Shown here one piece after another: positions 11,089-21,401 of a DNA stretch of 64,000 nt. The stretch is from Phytophthora colocasiae (lineage: Eukaryota > Oomycota > Peronosporomycetes > Peronosporales > Peronosporaceae). Both the position numbers and the translations under genes were made by a program. The notes under the pieces were generated by a model. The model had not been told where the DNA came from. It saw nothing but the letters and a program-made list of their open reading frames with translations, and did not search any database. The stretch is from contig JAGKQI010000091.1 of NCBI GenBank assembly GCA_018806915.1, forward strand, positions 62,001-126,000. The letters are read 5' to 3'. How positions within the stretch are numbered: position 1 is the first letter of the stretch; every line of letters starts with the position of its first letter.

Positions 11089-11173
11089 CGTCGTGGACGC
11101 TTTTGATCGCGAAGATCGGAGGCGTCCGAAGGGCTCGAGGTCGACCACTCGGTCGACGCCCGCTTCTCACCAC
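10562..11173 (-). CDS. Antisense coiled-coil ORF in the integrase-chromodomain linker of element B
   Basis: An open minus-strand frame of 203 codons lying opposite the chromodomain and linker of element B. Its second half is a clear heptad-type coiled coil (LDRSIGTLQSQTQSLQGN, then MEEIESRMAWLEG, then LHQQELQLAELRGQVTLLL; roughly residues 105-185). In element A the same antisense position shows no such pattern, although the first 80 residues align because they lie opposite the conserved chromodomain. The plus-strand linker here is Ser/Glu-rich and unlike A. This fits capture of a coiled-coil coding segment in reverse orientation, with the plus strand now serving as linker. Function is unknown, and chance opening cannot be excluded for the first half. 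Confidence 0.5.
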   Translation of the reverse strand: MVRSGRRPSGRPRALRTPPIFAIKSVHDVRPASEALQTPTSFGNEDTHATSPDTGFDYGGDAAPSGAPRGSGESPAHRATAEEADSLRDAILDECDERYLSQRAWYQLDRSIGTLQSQTQSLQGNMESVWHSQARLAHDMEEIESRMAWLEGPQSLTARLHQQELQLAELRGQVTLLLQMTKPGRVSSAPAPPRSPQQGPDMA

Positions 11174-12617
11174 TAGTGTGGGAAGCTGACGGACTAGCAG
11201 CCGAGCTCAGGCTCTGGTCCGTGGCTGGCACAGCCAGTGAGTCTCCTTCGGAGACTGGAGGAGCGTCCTGCGAAGCAGGGATAGTGGCCTGAGAGACGGG
11301 AGCCACTGCCGTCGTGTGACGAGGAAAGCGGCCGGGCCGCACGCGTATCTTCGCGTACTGGAAGAGTAGACCTCGAGCGAGGCGGACGTCCACCTCGGCG
11401 CAGCTCTCCATGAGCCGGTCGAACGACGCGAGCTTCCGTGAAGCCTCGGCCCAGGTGGCCACATGGACCATGTAGTCCCGGGTGGTCTCTCCGGTTTGGA
11501 GCAGGAGTGGATAAGTCCTCATCTGAGGCACAGACTCCCGTCGCCGTTGCTTATCTAAGCGTTGCCGATACTCGGCGAGTGTGCACACCTGCGGGGTCAG
11601 GAAACGCTCATGGAGCCCCTGTCGCTGCTGAGTCTCAGCCACCGTACGTGGAGGATTGCCTATGGCGTAACCATGCAGGTTTGGCTGCGCCATCAACTGC
11701 TTCACCTGCTCGGCAGGGTCGCGAGGCTCGAAGCCGTAGTCGCGCCGCGACGAAGTCCCCACGATGTCCCGTTGGACCGGTCGACGTGACTCTGGAGCAC
11801 CGCTCAGGGAAGCCTCCTGTGCCTCATCCAGAGGGTTGGTGATCGCGTCTTCGACACCCCCGAGCGGCTCTGGCTTATCGCGAGCAGGAAGTGGTGGTGC
11901 GTTGCGTAACGTGTTGAGCACGAGGCTCGAAGGTCCCTCCGGGAATGGATTGGGCTGACGCAGCTGCCGAGGAAGCGTGTACCGACGCGGATCACGTGGA
12001 GAGCGCAGCTCAGATCGAGTCGTCCGAGAGCTCGCAGGAGCAGGAGACGCATGGGCATCGCCCTGTTCGGACTCCTCGTAGTCCACTTCGACCTCGCCTT
12101 CCTCTGTAGGAGAGCGACGTGGGTCGCGCGTCGGCGACGCTGTCGTGTACTCGAACGGTGAGCCACCGCTACCACTTGTAGTCGGGCTGGCCTTGAACAT
12201 CGCTCCGTAGCGAAGGCGAGACGCCGCGAAATACTCCGAAACGGAGAGCGTGAGAGGAGCCGGGGGCTCAGTCCGGTAAGCGCAGAGGCGCTGAGGCGGA
12301 GACGCCAGGACACGGGACACCCGAGGAGCGGTAGGCTCGCTGGGGCGAATGGGAGAATGTGCTCGTTGAGCCAGCGCGCACGCGCACTCTCGTTGAGAGA
12401 TTTCTTTTATCGGAAAGTTGCCGGTGACAGGCCTTGACAAGGCAGTTATGCCTGCAGTTGTAGATACTGCGTATCCACGGTTTGGTGGGGGAGGGTGTAA
12501 CGGGGTTACACGGCGCTGCGCGCCTTGGCTACAGTTGGTGTGGTATACACCGACCAGGTCACACGTCACAGATCTCTGTATGACACATCGCATCTCACAC
12601 GTCACATATGTAGCCAT
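11040..12617 (-). CDS. Long antisense ORF between chromodomain and 3' LTR of element B
   Basis: An open frame of 525 codons on the minus strand. The first ATG lies inside the LTR; an internal ATG at 12200 (MFKASPTTSGSGG) gives about 386 residues and is the more natural start. I do not recognise the family. The visible make-up is an acidic Ser/Pro-rich N-terminus (EEGEVEVDYEESEQG), basic and Pro-rich stretches, then a more ordered part with GLHERFLTPQVCTLAEYRQR, MVHVATWAEASRKL and FDRLMESCAEVDVRLARG, and a Ser-rich basic tail. It would be transcribed from the 3' LTR inward. It overlaps the coiled-coil ORF by about 130 nt in another frame. Element E has an antisense gene in the same position, which argues against accident. 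Confidence 0.55.
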   Translation of the reverse strand: MATYVTCEMRCVIQRSVTCDLVGVYHTNCSQGAQRRVTPLHPPPPNRGYAVSTTAGITALSRPVTGNFPIKEISQRECACALAQRAHSPIRPSEPTAPRVSRVLASPPQRLCAYRTEPPAPLTLSVSEYFAASRLRYGAMFKASPTTSGSGGSPFEYTTASPTRDPRRSPTEEGEVEVDYEESEQGDAHASPAPASSRTTRSELRSPRDPRRYTLPRQLRQPNPFPEGPSSLVLNTLRNAPPLPARDKPEPLGGVEDAITNPLDEAQEASLSGAPESRRPVQRDIVGTSSRRDYGFEPRDPAEQVKQLMAQPNLHGYAIGNPPRTVAETQQRQGLHERFLTPQVCTLAEYRQRLDKQRRRESVPQMRTYPLLLQTGETTRDYMVHVATWAEASRKLASFDRLMESCAEVDVRLARGLLFQYAKIRVRPGRFPRHTTAVAPVSQATIPASQDAPPVSEGDSLAVPATDQSLSSAASPSASHTSGEKRASTEWSTSSPSDASDLRDQKRPRRQACLRGPSNSHEFWE

Positions 12618-12907
12618 TTGATGGCAGTTAGCTCAGAGCCACACATTACATTTGATTAGGATTTAGTATGCTAGATACTAAATCCATTACATTTAGGACT
12701 AGGGCAATAAAAGTCAATATAATTCAGTTTACATTTTAACATAATTAGTGTTAGTTCCTTTATTATAGGGACACTGATTGTGTGAGTCCCGTATTTAGTG
12801 GACTACTTGGTTCTTGTATAGAACCGAAGGCTACTGCCTTGCCAGCAGGACTCTACGAGTCAACTAAACTTCCTCTGTGTCGTGCATACCTACGCAGCCC
12901 CGCTGCA
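12496..12907 (+). repeat. 3' LTR of element B
   Basis: TGTAACGGGGTTACAC...CCCCGCTGCA, 412 bp, preceded by the purine tract TTTGGTGGGGGAGGG. The 3' two thirds resemble the LTRs of A and C; the 5' part has diverged. Directly after it lies an inverted pol fragment instead of a PBS. Confidence 0.88.
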
Positions 12908-14271
12908 ATGCCCGTCCTCCGCTTGCTGTCAGGCGGAAGACCGAAGACAAAGTCCATGGACATGGACTGCCAACACTCCGACGGAGTCGGTAGTGATTGA
13001 AGAGGAGCCTGCGAGAACTGCGCAGGCTTCACGCGTTGACAAACCTCGCAAGCACGTACGTACTTGCGCACCCACTTGTACTGGTGGTGGCAGTAGAAGT
13101 CACGCGTGAGAAGAGTGTATGTCTTCTCACGACCCGGATACCCTGCCGTGGGGGCATCGTGATACTCGAACATGATCTTCAACCGGAGGTCATGATCATT
13201 CGGAACGACAATGCGATCCGCATTGTCGTCTACTGCACTGTACAACATTAGGCCTTCGTGTACACGATAGCGGTGTACACGAGCTCGAAGATGAGGGGTT
13301 AGCTTCCGACGTGCCACGTCGGAAGGTGCTGCGAGGAACTCCAGCAGCCCCTTCGCGTCTGCATCCCTTGCATACGCGTTCTTCACGTCGTCAATCAACG
13401 TTGACGACGGCACACTTGTCCTCACGACGCCAACAGCGTTGGCGTCGACCGTCTCCGCATAGTCAGGTCGACGCGATAACGCGTCGGCCACTACATTGAG
13501 TCTTCCGGGTTTGTACTCTACCCGGAAGTTGTACTCCGCGAAGAAGGACAACCATCTCGCCATACGTTGCGAGATGTGCGGCGACTTAATCGCCGTACGC
13601 AATGATGCGTGGTCTGTATAGACCACGAACGGTCTACTCCCAAGTAGACACTCGGAACTTTGCGAGTGCATACTTCATGGCAAGGAGCTCCTTGTCATGT
13701 ACGGGGTAGTTACGCTCAGCTGGCTTCAGCTGATGCGATTGATAGTAGACCACACGATCACGTCCTTCGTGATCGTGCTACATCAATGCACATCCGATTG
13801 CAAAGTCGGATGCATCGCACACTACGTGGAATGGACGATCTTGGTCCGCCACGGCCAAGATCGGCGCTTTTTTTAGTCAAGCCCTGCTTGACTGCACCGA
13901 ATGCCTCCTCGCACTCGGTCGTCCAAATCCACTCAGCTTCTTTCTTAAGTAGCTGTGACAACGGGCGAATCTTGCCCGCATAGTTGTCCACGTACTTGCA
14001 CAAGTACGTGGCAAGCCCAAGGAACTGCCTCAGTTCCTTCACATTGGATGACGTGGGCCATTCATTGATCACTCTGACCTTCTCTGGGTCAGGGCGCACG
14101 CCGTCTTTCCCCACGAGACACCCCAGCACGGGTATCTCGCTCGCCCCGAAGATACACTTCTTCTGGTTCGCATAGAGCTTATGTTTCCTCATAAGCTCTA
14201 GCAGCTTCCGGAGATGCACCTTGTGCATCTCAATGTCCGTCGTCCTGTCACAGCCCGGCTGTGGACGAACA
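12908..14271 (-). pseudogene. Family-D Ty3/gypsy pol fragment (RT end, RNase H, integrase start)
   Basis: Minus strand, related to family 1 but clearly diverged. RT begins at MFVHSRA just after the missing catalytic box and continues with KLYANQKKCIFG and EIPVLGCLVGKDG; RNase H shows VVYTDHASLRTA and ADALSRRPDY; integrase reads CEVCQRVK and SMDFVFGLP and then ends in the LTR at 12907. A frameshift separates RT (14228-13758) from RNase H (13671 on), next to a T7 run near 13868. The zinc domain has AGYPGREKT, so the expected second His is a Tyr. Both ends are cut exactly at LTR termini (12907 and 14272), so this is a remnant trapped between two elements. Confidence 0.87.
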
Positions 14272-15569
14272 TGTGGTGGAGCGCATCTGCCAAAATCTCG
14301 TTAGGGCAGGTCCCGATCACCACTTGCGCCCAGACACCGACTAACGGAGGGGGTCCCCCGATGATCCGAGATCTAGCTGTGTGTAGTATCCACCTTGTGT
14401 ACCCGTCGGTAGGCGGGTTACGCTCTTCCAGGCGACTTCTGAAGGTGTCTTGTAGGTCGGAAGAAGGTCTTGGGTGACGCAGGGGTTTGAGGCGGCGTGG
14501 AAGTTCTTCACTCCACCTCGGGGTACTTGGTCCCGGTCGTAGGCGAGTTCTCGAGCCTCGATCCGGGTGCCTGGTTCTTGATCCAGGTCTTCCAACAGTC
14601 CAATGTTCGGGATTCAGTCCCTTCCTTTCCGTTGTTTTCCGCTTCCGATAGCGGGGGTCTTGAGGGGGTGAGATTCGACGGGATCCTTAGGCTAAACAAC
14701 CAATTCCTTCCGATCCGATGTATGCACTTAAAGGATAGTTCACTAGATAGGGCAAAGCTGGCCAATATATTATCCAGACTTAACCGCTATACTAGGTCAC
14801 GTATCCTTACCTTCCTGACGCTTGTAGGACCAATGTAGTTCCCGGTTCCAGGCGTAGCGAAGACACTTGAGTGGTTCAGGGCAAATTCGAGTCTGTTTAT
14901 GGTTATTCCTATGCCTACTAATCCCATCCTGATTTACTATCCTACGATCACATGACACTGGCTACATAGCTGATCCCTAGCTTGGTTCCCCTAACCCTGA
15001 TCGTGAGCCGATTCCGTACTTAACCGAAGCTTGATCTCGCACTTAACCGAAGCTTGATCTCGCACTTAATCGGGACTTGATCGCTGCCTGATCCCGCTTG
15101 GTAATCCTTCGAAGAATCCGGATCAGGCCACCAGAAGAGTCTGCGTCGCGCCTGGGGCTGAGCTTGATCCGGAGCTGATCTCGTACTTATACGGGAGAGG
15201 ATCACTGCGTGATCCTGCGTGATCCCGCTTCGTCGCCGCCCGGGGAAGTAGGATCGTGCTGTTAGAGGCTTCGGGGCGCCAGGGTAAGCCGATCGTGCTC
15301 ACTTGGGACCCCATCATCGCTGATCGCGCGAGAACATCCTTGATTTCCCCATTCTTCCTCCGGCAGGATTCGGATCACCCACGAACACCGCTCCACTTGC
15401 TCCTCCGCCGGTGTCTCCGTTGCCTGTTCCCCGGCGGGACCCATCGTACCTTCGTCTGATTCGACCCAGATCTGGGGATCACAGGTTCCCCCTGTCGCTC
15501 GTTCCGACTCTATTCGGGTTCGTGGCTGATATCGCCTCTCCGGGAAAAATTCTCGTCCGCTTCACCACA
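14272..15569 (-). repeat. 3' LTR of element E
   Basis: On the plus strand it reads TGTGGTGGAGCG...CGCTTCACCACA, 1298 bp. It matches 39890-41399 over its whole length. The right copy is about 210 bp longer because of many small insertions. Both contain a degenerate repeat of short TGATC/CTTGATCTCGCACTTAA units (around 15030-15110 here). Confidence 0.9.
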
Positions 15570-15582
15570 TCCGCCCCCAGCA
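15570..15582 (-). promoter_or_regulatory. Polypurine tract of element E
   Basis: On the minus strand GTGCTGGGGGCGGA directly precedes the LTR start TGTGGTGAAG. The position and purine content fit a plus-strand primer site. Confidence 0.6.
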
Positions 15583-15672
15583 CGTAAGTTGAGCTGCCGC
15601 AGCTCACTTCGGGTTTATTTCCACATTCACCACCTGGAACACAAGTCGTTCAAGTACCACCACTCCCTCACG

Positions 15673-18446
15673 ATGTCCGATCCGCCTCCCTCGCCCCCTT
15701 TGACGCCGAGAACGCCCTCGAGCGAGCACTCGATCCGATCCGCCCGATCCACCGCCTCCCGCTTCTCAACCCCCGGGGTAAACCCTGAGCTGGTCACCTT
15801 GCAAGCGAGACTGGCCCACAGCCAACGGATGCGTGAAACCTTGAGTCGCGATCGGGACCACCTGGACGACACCGTTCGCCGGTTGGGATCCGACATGGAG
15901 GATATGGAGCGCTTCCGGGACGACCAGGCGGAGGAGATCTTGCGGCTGAACGCCGAAATCGCTCGTCTGCGGTCGGGAACCGGAGATGTTATCGGTGGGG
16001 ACGCGATCGCCGCCTTGCAGGATCAGCGGGCTCAGCACGACGCCGAACGGCGGGAGTCTGAGCAGCGAATGGCCCGGATCCAGGCGCGCCTAGACTCTGC
16101 GCTCGAGGATCTCGACTTCCGGCTGGCCGAACTTCGCATAGCAGGGGAGACGGAGATTGAACTCCGGGATGAGCTTCAGGATCGCGAACGGGAGCTCGCC
16201 GCCGTGCGTCATGACTTGACCCTCACTCAGCGTAGCCTTGATCGCTGGCAGAGGAACGATTCCTCCCAAGGTCCACAAGCGGCCATGGCCATGCCCGCTG
16301 ATCAGACTCGCCCTACGGCAGAGGAGGCTCGGTTGAGGTTGGAGTTGACGCGGACCCAAGCGGAGTTGCTCGCCGCTCGAGCCGAAGTCGCGTACCTGGA
16401 ACGCGAGGCAGAGGATCACCAGGCTGAACTGGCTCGGGCACACCTCGCCTTGGAGGACGTATCCGCACCGGATTCTCGCGCCCCGCCTTTGGATGCAACC
16501 GCCGATGCCGCCGCCGTATCCAGCCTGGAGCAAGATCTGGCAGACGCCTTGGGAAATCTGGACCGGGACCAGCTCTCCGTCCAGCATCGTGCCGCAATTG
16601 CCGAGCGGGATCAGGCCGTCGCAGACCTGGATCAGGCCCGCCTCGACCGGGATCAGGCGATGCAAGATCTCAATCGAGTCACGGTGGATCGTGATCGAAT
16701 CCAGGTCGACCTGGACGACGCCACCCAAGATCGTTTATCGGTCCTCGCAGACCTTGACGTGGCCCGTTCCGCCCGGGATGCGGCGACACAGGAACTCGAC
16801 CAACTCCAGCGACAGAACGCGGAGCTTCGACAGGCTCATCAAGAGCTGGACGCTGATTATGCCGAAGCCGAACAACAGCTGCATCACGCCGAGGATTCCT
16901 CTGCTCGGTTGTCCTCGTGGATCGCGGATCGACGGGCGGCTCGTGCCACCAAAAGATCTCGAAGCGCCTCCGCTTCCCCGGCCGTTCCTCCTTCCTCACG
17001 CAAGCGTCCAGCTCGGAGCTCCTCAGCACCCCGTGATCTAAAAACTGCGGCTACCGAAGCTCCCGGATCAACCCAGCCTGTCACACCAACGGTGGTTCCG
17101 ACCCCAGCAGGATCAACGGCGATCCCGCTGGATCTGTTGGCGGATCAAGCTTCTGGGCAAGCCGGAGGGGAGGAAACCGACACTCCAGCCCCTGATCCGA
17201 CCCCAGCACCGACGGATCAGTCCGGATCACTCCCCGCCGATGGTGATTCGCCGAACGAGGAAGAGGAAGACTCCGACTACGATCCCCAGCACCCATTCTC
17301 ATCGCCGTCCGAAGAGGACGAGAGTCCAGAACCCAGCAATGGAACTAGTTCTGAGGCCGAATCGGAACGTTCCAACGAGGCGGAGGACTCCGAGGAGGAC
17401 GATATTCTACACATGAGCCGCCAACGATCTATCTCGACGCACCGGCGCGAGTCCGGTCACCTTCTGGCGCTCGTGGATCGGGGTCTCCGGACGGCTCAGG
17501 CCCATCTCCGGATGGATCAGGCCCGCCGTCTCCGGGATCACCTCCGGGTTCCCCGTCACCGCCGCCACCTCCTCTCGGCGGTCCCCCGCCCCTCGGGCTC
17601 CGACCACCCCTGTTCCCGGTCGCCTCTTTCATTCCAGGGTACGATCGGCAGCGTACCTTCGCGGCCGCTGACATCGTACCGTGGGATCCGCAGGTGATCG
17701 GGCAGTATTCGATCGTGGGTCTGATTGCCAGTTCTCTGGGCAAACGGTTGTTGATCCCTTCGGGTTGGCTGTTCCCTTCTCAGATGCAGGCCGGGCCTGC
17801 ACCGACCCCCGGCACCGAATACCTCAACGGGTTGGTCACGGGCGTGAACGTGCTTGATCTGCTGGCTCTGGAGCCGTGGAACGACTTCGCGAACCCGGGT
17901 CCCCTTACGTTCGACCTCGATTTGCACGAGAGGGAGGGAACACCCCTCGCGGCCGTGGCCGCCACCTATCGCGTCCTGGAGGAACGGCACCGTCAGGCAT
18001 TTTGGGAGGCCACCCATAACTTCGACATCACCTCTGCCATGCAAGATGCGGATCTCGAACTGCAGCGGTATTACGTTGCTCGCAAGGCCAGGCGGAGTCG
18101 GGCTGGGTCTGCTTGGCGCCAGTTCCTCGCCTCCTTCCCCACCATAATGCGCGACCAGTGGTTCGATCTCGACATCCTGTTGGATCCGTTCTTCCTTCAC
18201 CTCCCCATTCCGGCAGTGGATGTGGTTCGTTGGTATCCCGGCGTGGTCTCTCGGCGTGCCAACCGGGCGGATCCCAACGCGAACGTCCCAGAGCCGGCGA
18301 ACCTGATCGAGGCTCTGGAGGAGTGTGACGAGGCGGATCCGTGGCGTAACCAGTATCGGCAAGACCCGGTCAACCATCCCGCTACCAGGATCCCCCGCCT
18401 TATCGGCAAGTTCAATCCTCCTCCCGCTGGGGCCGCTTCTCCGTAA
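15673..18446 (+). pseudogene. Antisense accessory gene of element E (coiled coil, acidic, Pro-rich, unknown C-terminal domain)
   Basis: Starts at the ATG at 15673 (MSDPPPSPPLTPRTPSS), 104 bp inside the 3' LTR and opposite in sense to the element genes. Residues of about 40-440 are a long coiled coil full of LDQARLDRDQAMQDL-type repeats. A basic Ser/Arg patch (KRSRSASASPA), an acidic Ser/Glu region (EEEEDSDYDPQHPF) and a Pro/Gly stretch (GSPPGSPSPPPPPLGG) follow. One frameshift near 17400 moves reading to the frame ending at 18446; that frame is open upstream of 17400 through the Pro/Gly stretch. The last 250 residues are an ordered, Trp/Tyr-rich domain (WDPQVIGQYSIVGL, LEPWNDFANPG, VVRWYPGVVSRRA). 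I do not recognise any part. E has its own gag elsewhere, so this is an extra gene, probably driven from the LTR in reverse. Confidence 0.65.
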
Positions 18447-18801
18447 GTCGTGCTAACTTCGATCACCTGCAGCAAGGCTCGGGGCTTCTCCCCGAGTTCG
18501 GATTCGGAACCCCATCCAGGGCCGTTCTGCATTCTTCCATCTCCATTCGTAACTCTCATAATCTCCACTCGTGATTCTCGTAATCTCCATTCCCACAGTC
18601 ATTCCCATCGTACTCCATCATTTTGAGAATGTGATCCCCTTTCATCTCCATCTCGACATCCCGGATCACCATCTTCCAACGTCAAATTCCCTACGCACAT
18701 GCATATACACAAATATAAAACTCTCGCTCTGATCTGGATTCTCCTCCACATCAGCTTCCTCGATCACGGCGAGGCAACCCTGTCACCTCGCCTGACTTCC
18801 C
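18447..18801. other. Spacer between the antisense gene and pol of element E
   Basis: A 355-bp stretch where the two converging coding regions of E end. It contains GTAAGT...CTAAC...CTGCAG just after the antisense stop (18445-18474), which looks like intron signals but would be only 30 nt. CT-rich repeats and a short A/T-rich run (near 18705) follow. No gene seen. Confidence 0.5.
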
Positions 18802-19710
18802 TTACACTTCTTCATGCGACTGCATCACGCCGAACCGGTTCCGATTAGCGTGGTCACGTAGGAACGCGCTCAATATGGCCCCACAGTTAAGATCAGCTTC
18901 GTCGACCCACGTTGGCTCATCATAACCGACCCAGTGCACCAGGAATTCACGATAGATCCGGCCGTAGCGAGTTCGTTTCCCACTTCGCATGTCCGAGATC
19001 CGTTCGACTTCGTACTCATGGGCATCCAGATCTGGGACCCAACTGTCCTCCGGAAGGAGGATCTCATCGAAATCGAGCCGATCTGCTTCATCTACCGTCA
19101 ACTCGATCCGCGGTCGATCCGGGAAATTCCGTACCAGCTTTAGCTTAGAAACATGGACCACCGGGAAGATAGATCCCGCGATCTCCAGCTTGATCGTGAA
19201 TTCATTGAGCTTCTCTGCAACACGGAACGGGCCGTGCCAAAGGTGGGCGAGTTTACGTGCATACCCTTCCTTCACACGATCTAGGTATAGCCAAACTCGT
19301 GATCCAGCTTCGATCTGATGCGGATCGACATCCTCATTGTGCCGATCAGCTCGGCCTGCAATCGCCTCTCGCAGCTTAGCGTTGACCTGTTCTCTCGACT
19401 GCTGGTAGTATCTCTGAACGCGATATCTCCACCGTCTTGGATCACGGTCATGGCGCCTGGTCGACCCGATCGGGATCGTCGCTTCCAACGTCGATCTCGG
19501 ATCCCATCCGTGTACCAAATAGTGAGGAGTGTCTCCCCGAACCCGATCGTGAGCCGTGTTAATAGCGAACGTCAATCTCTCCGCGTATTCATCCCAGTCC
19601 TTTTGATCGAGATCTTGAACATACATCTTGATCGCCCTAGTGGCCGTTTGCACCATCCGTTCCGCAGTCCCATTGGCCTGTGGTCGGTAGGCCATCGTCG
19701 CCCGTTGTCG
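18802..19710 (-). pseudogene. Element E integrase C-terminal half with chromodomain-like end
   Basis: Begins in the integrase core at RATMAYRPQANGTAERMV, where the E is the last catalytic acid of the DDE triad, and continues through a GPFRVAEKL SH3-like segment (SRVWLYLDRVKEGYA, VVHVSKLK) to a chromodomain-like tail (EYEVERISDMR, FLVHWVGYDEPTWVDEADL). It joins, across the insert at 19715-21401, to the rest of integrase. The frame is otherwise clean to the stop at 18802. In a whole element this end would bind DNA and chromatin. Confidence 0.87.
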
Positions 19711-19714
19711 CTGC

Positions 19715-21401
19715 TGTCGCGAAGTCGGTGAAACTTTGGTCGCGGAGCAGGGGGCGTATAGTGAACCCTAGTTATACGACTACTAAAAAGGGGGTTTCAG
19801 AGCCGTACAACGGTAGGTTGGCGTGTGGTACCTTGCGGTATCCTCGTGGGTTCGTTGTCTTCAGAAATATGACCCTCGCCGGAGTCTGAGAATGTGTTGT
19901 GAAGAGAAGTTGGGGTTCCCTTGGAGTCTGGTGTCGGTATTCAGGAAATCCTTCCAGGAGCGTTCGGGAGTCGGAATCTCTGGGAACCAAAATGGTTTCC
20001 AGGAAGTCGGCGGTCGAAAAGAGGTTAATATACCAGAGAAAGTCCGAAATCGGTGTCTGAATATCACAAATCCAGAACCGAGATACCTGACTTTCAGAGA
20101 TAAACAACCAATACACAGAGTTCGAAAATATACAAATATATACAGCCGTTCTTATTCTTTCTAGGCCCTTGAACGGTGGGCTAACACTCCAGGTCAACTA
20201 GGGACTTGCTACCAGACACCTGGTCTGTCTGGTATCCCTTTACGTTCGCGCACCACCCTCTTATATAGAGGGAAAATATAAACCAACACAATCGGCTATA
20301 TATAACAGTCTACCTTGCACTCTGAAAACGACTGTCTAGTTTCCAGAGCCTGTCCAAACGATCAATATGAAATGGGCTACCGCTAGAGACAAAACAAACG
20401 ACCCAACTAGGATATGGAATAGGCGGGTCCTTTCAGGTCTCTACGTTACCTGATCTCCACCTAAGGGGATTGAATTTGGTGGAGATCACACGACGTACGT
20501 GATGACGCAGTGGCTTGAATACCTCTCAAGCGGACTGTGCAGTAGCAAGCAAATTGAACTCTGTTTATCGTTTATCTTCCTCATAACTATCATATATCTC
20601 TGGTAACTCTCTTCTTCTTGTCGTCTTTTGCGTGTCCTTTGAGCAGTCAGTCTTCATATCTCAGGTACTCTTGGTCTTTGTATACATCTGGTATTTTGAC
20701 TTGGTCTCAGTATGCAGTCTGTGCAGCCGATCTCGATGGGTTGACAGGTAGAGACGTCATTACGGGGGATGTGCAGGTCAGTAATCACTTGAATGCGTGA
20801 CTTGAACTTGAGTTCACTTGGTTTCAGTATGGTCTTGAATCTTCGGTGGTTTCAGAGTCCGGTATCCTGGTTTTCAGAGTCTGATACCACTTGGTTTTCA
20901 GAATCTTAGTCACTCAGAGTTAGAGATACCAGAGTCTTGAGTACGAAACCAGAGTACGGAGCACTAATGCTTCAACGTACATGAAGATCTTGAGGGTTGC
21001 GCGGGTGCGCGGCGTCCGGCGCGCGATACTTGGTCTCTGTGAGTATATATTGTGAATCCTTGAACCATCCATCGTCGCGCTGGACGGTAACGGGATGAGG
21101 TCTCTCAGAGATACGTTCTTCTGAGAGACTTTCCGCCAGAACTTAGGCACTCATCGTCGGGGAAAGTCCGGTGACCAGACGGAGTGTAGTTGACCTTCAG
21201 AGTTGTGCACACTCTGAAGTACACTTCTGGTCCTTTGGGCCCCTTTACAGTCAGGCGAAGGTTTATCCGCAATCTTCCACAGATGTCGCACGGGTGCGGC
21301 CGCGTCCCAAAGTCCCTTTCGCTTATAACCCATAGTATAACCAATCACATCGTAACGTAATATCCACCTGTCGCTCGAAAATCGGAATTAACATCATGTC
21401 A
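19715..21401. mobile_element. Solo-LTR-like insertion in the integrase of element E
   Basis: Splits integrase between its second Asp region and the catalytic Glu. The insert starts TGTCGCGAAG and ends CATGTCA, and is flanked by CTGC on both sides (19711-19714, 21402-21405). Removing the insert and one CTGC restores the codons LGQ-RQRATM. There is no coding potential across 1687 bp. A TATA-like TTATATAG is at about 20261. TG...CA ends, a short duplication and no ORF fit a solo LTR of an element not otherwise present here. Confidence 0.65.

Larger units (their letters stand above)
8937..12907 (+). mobile_element. Ty3/gypsy element B, 5'-truncated, with antisense ORFs
   Basis: Contains RNase H, integrase and chromodomain close to element A, then a 1.4 kb 3' region unlike that of A, a purine tract and an LTR of a diverged type (12496-12907). 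Its gag, protease and RT are missing. The 3' region and the integrase-chromodomain linker are open on the minus strand. Confidence 0.85.

Noticed and set aside
18445..18474. An intron at the end of the antisense gene of E
   Set aside because: GTAAGT, CTAAC and CTGCAG are in order, but the interval is 30 nt, shorter than the 71-86 nt introns seen in the piggyBac gene.
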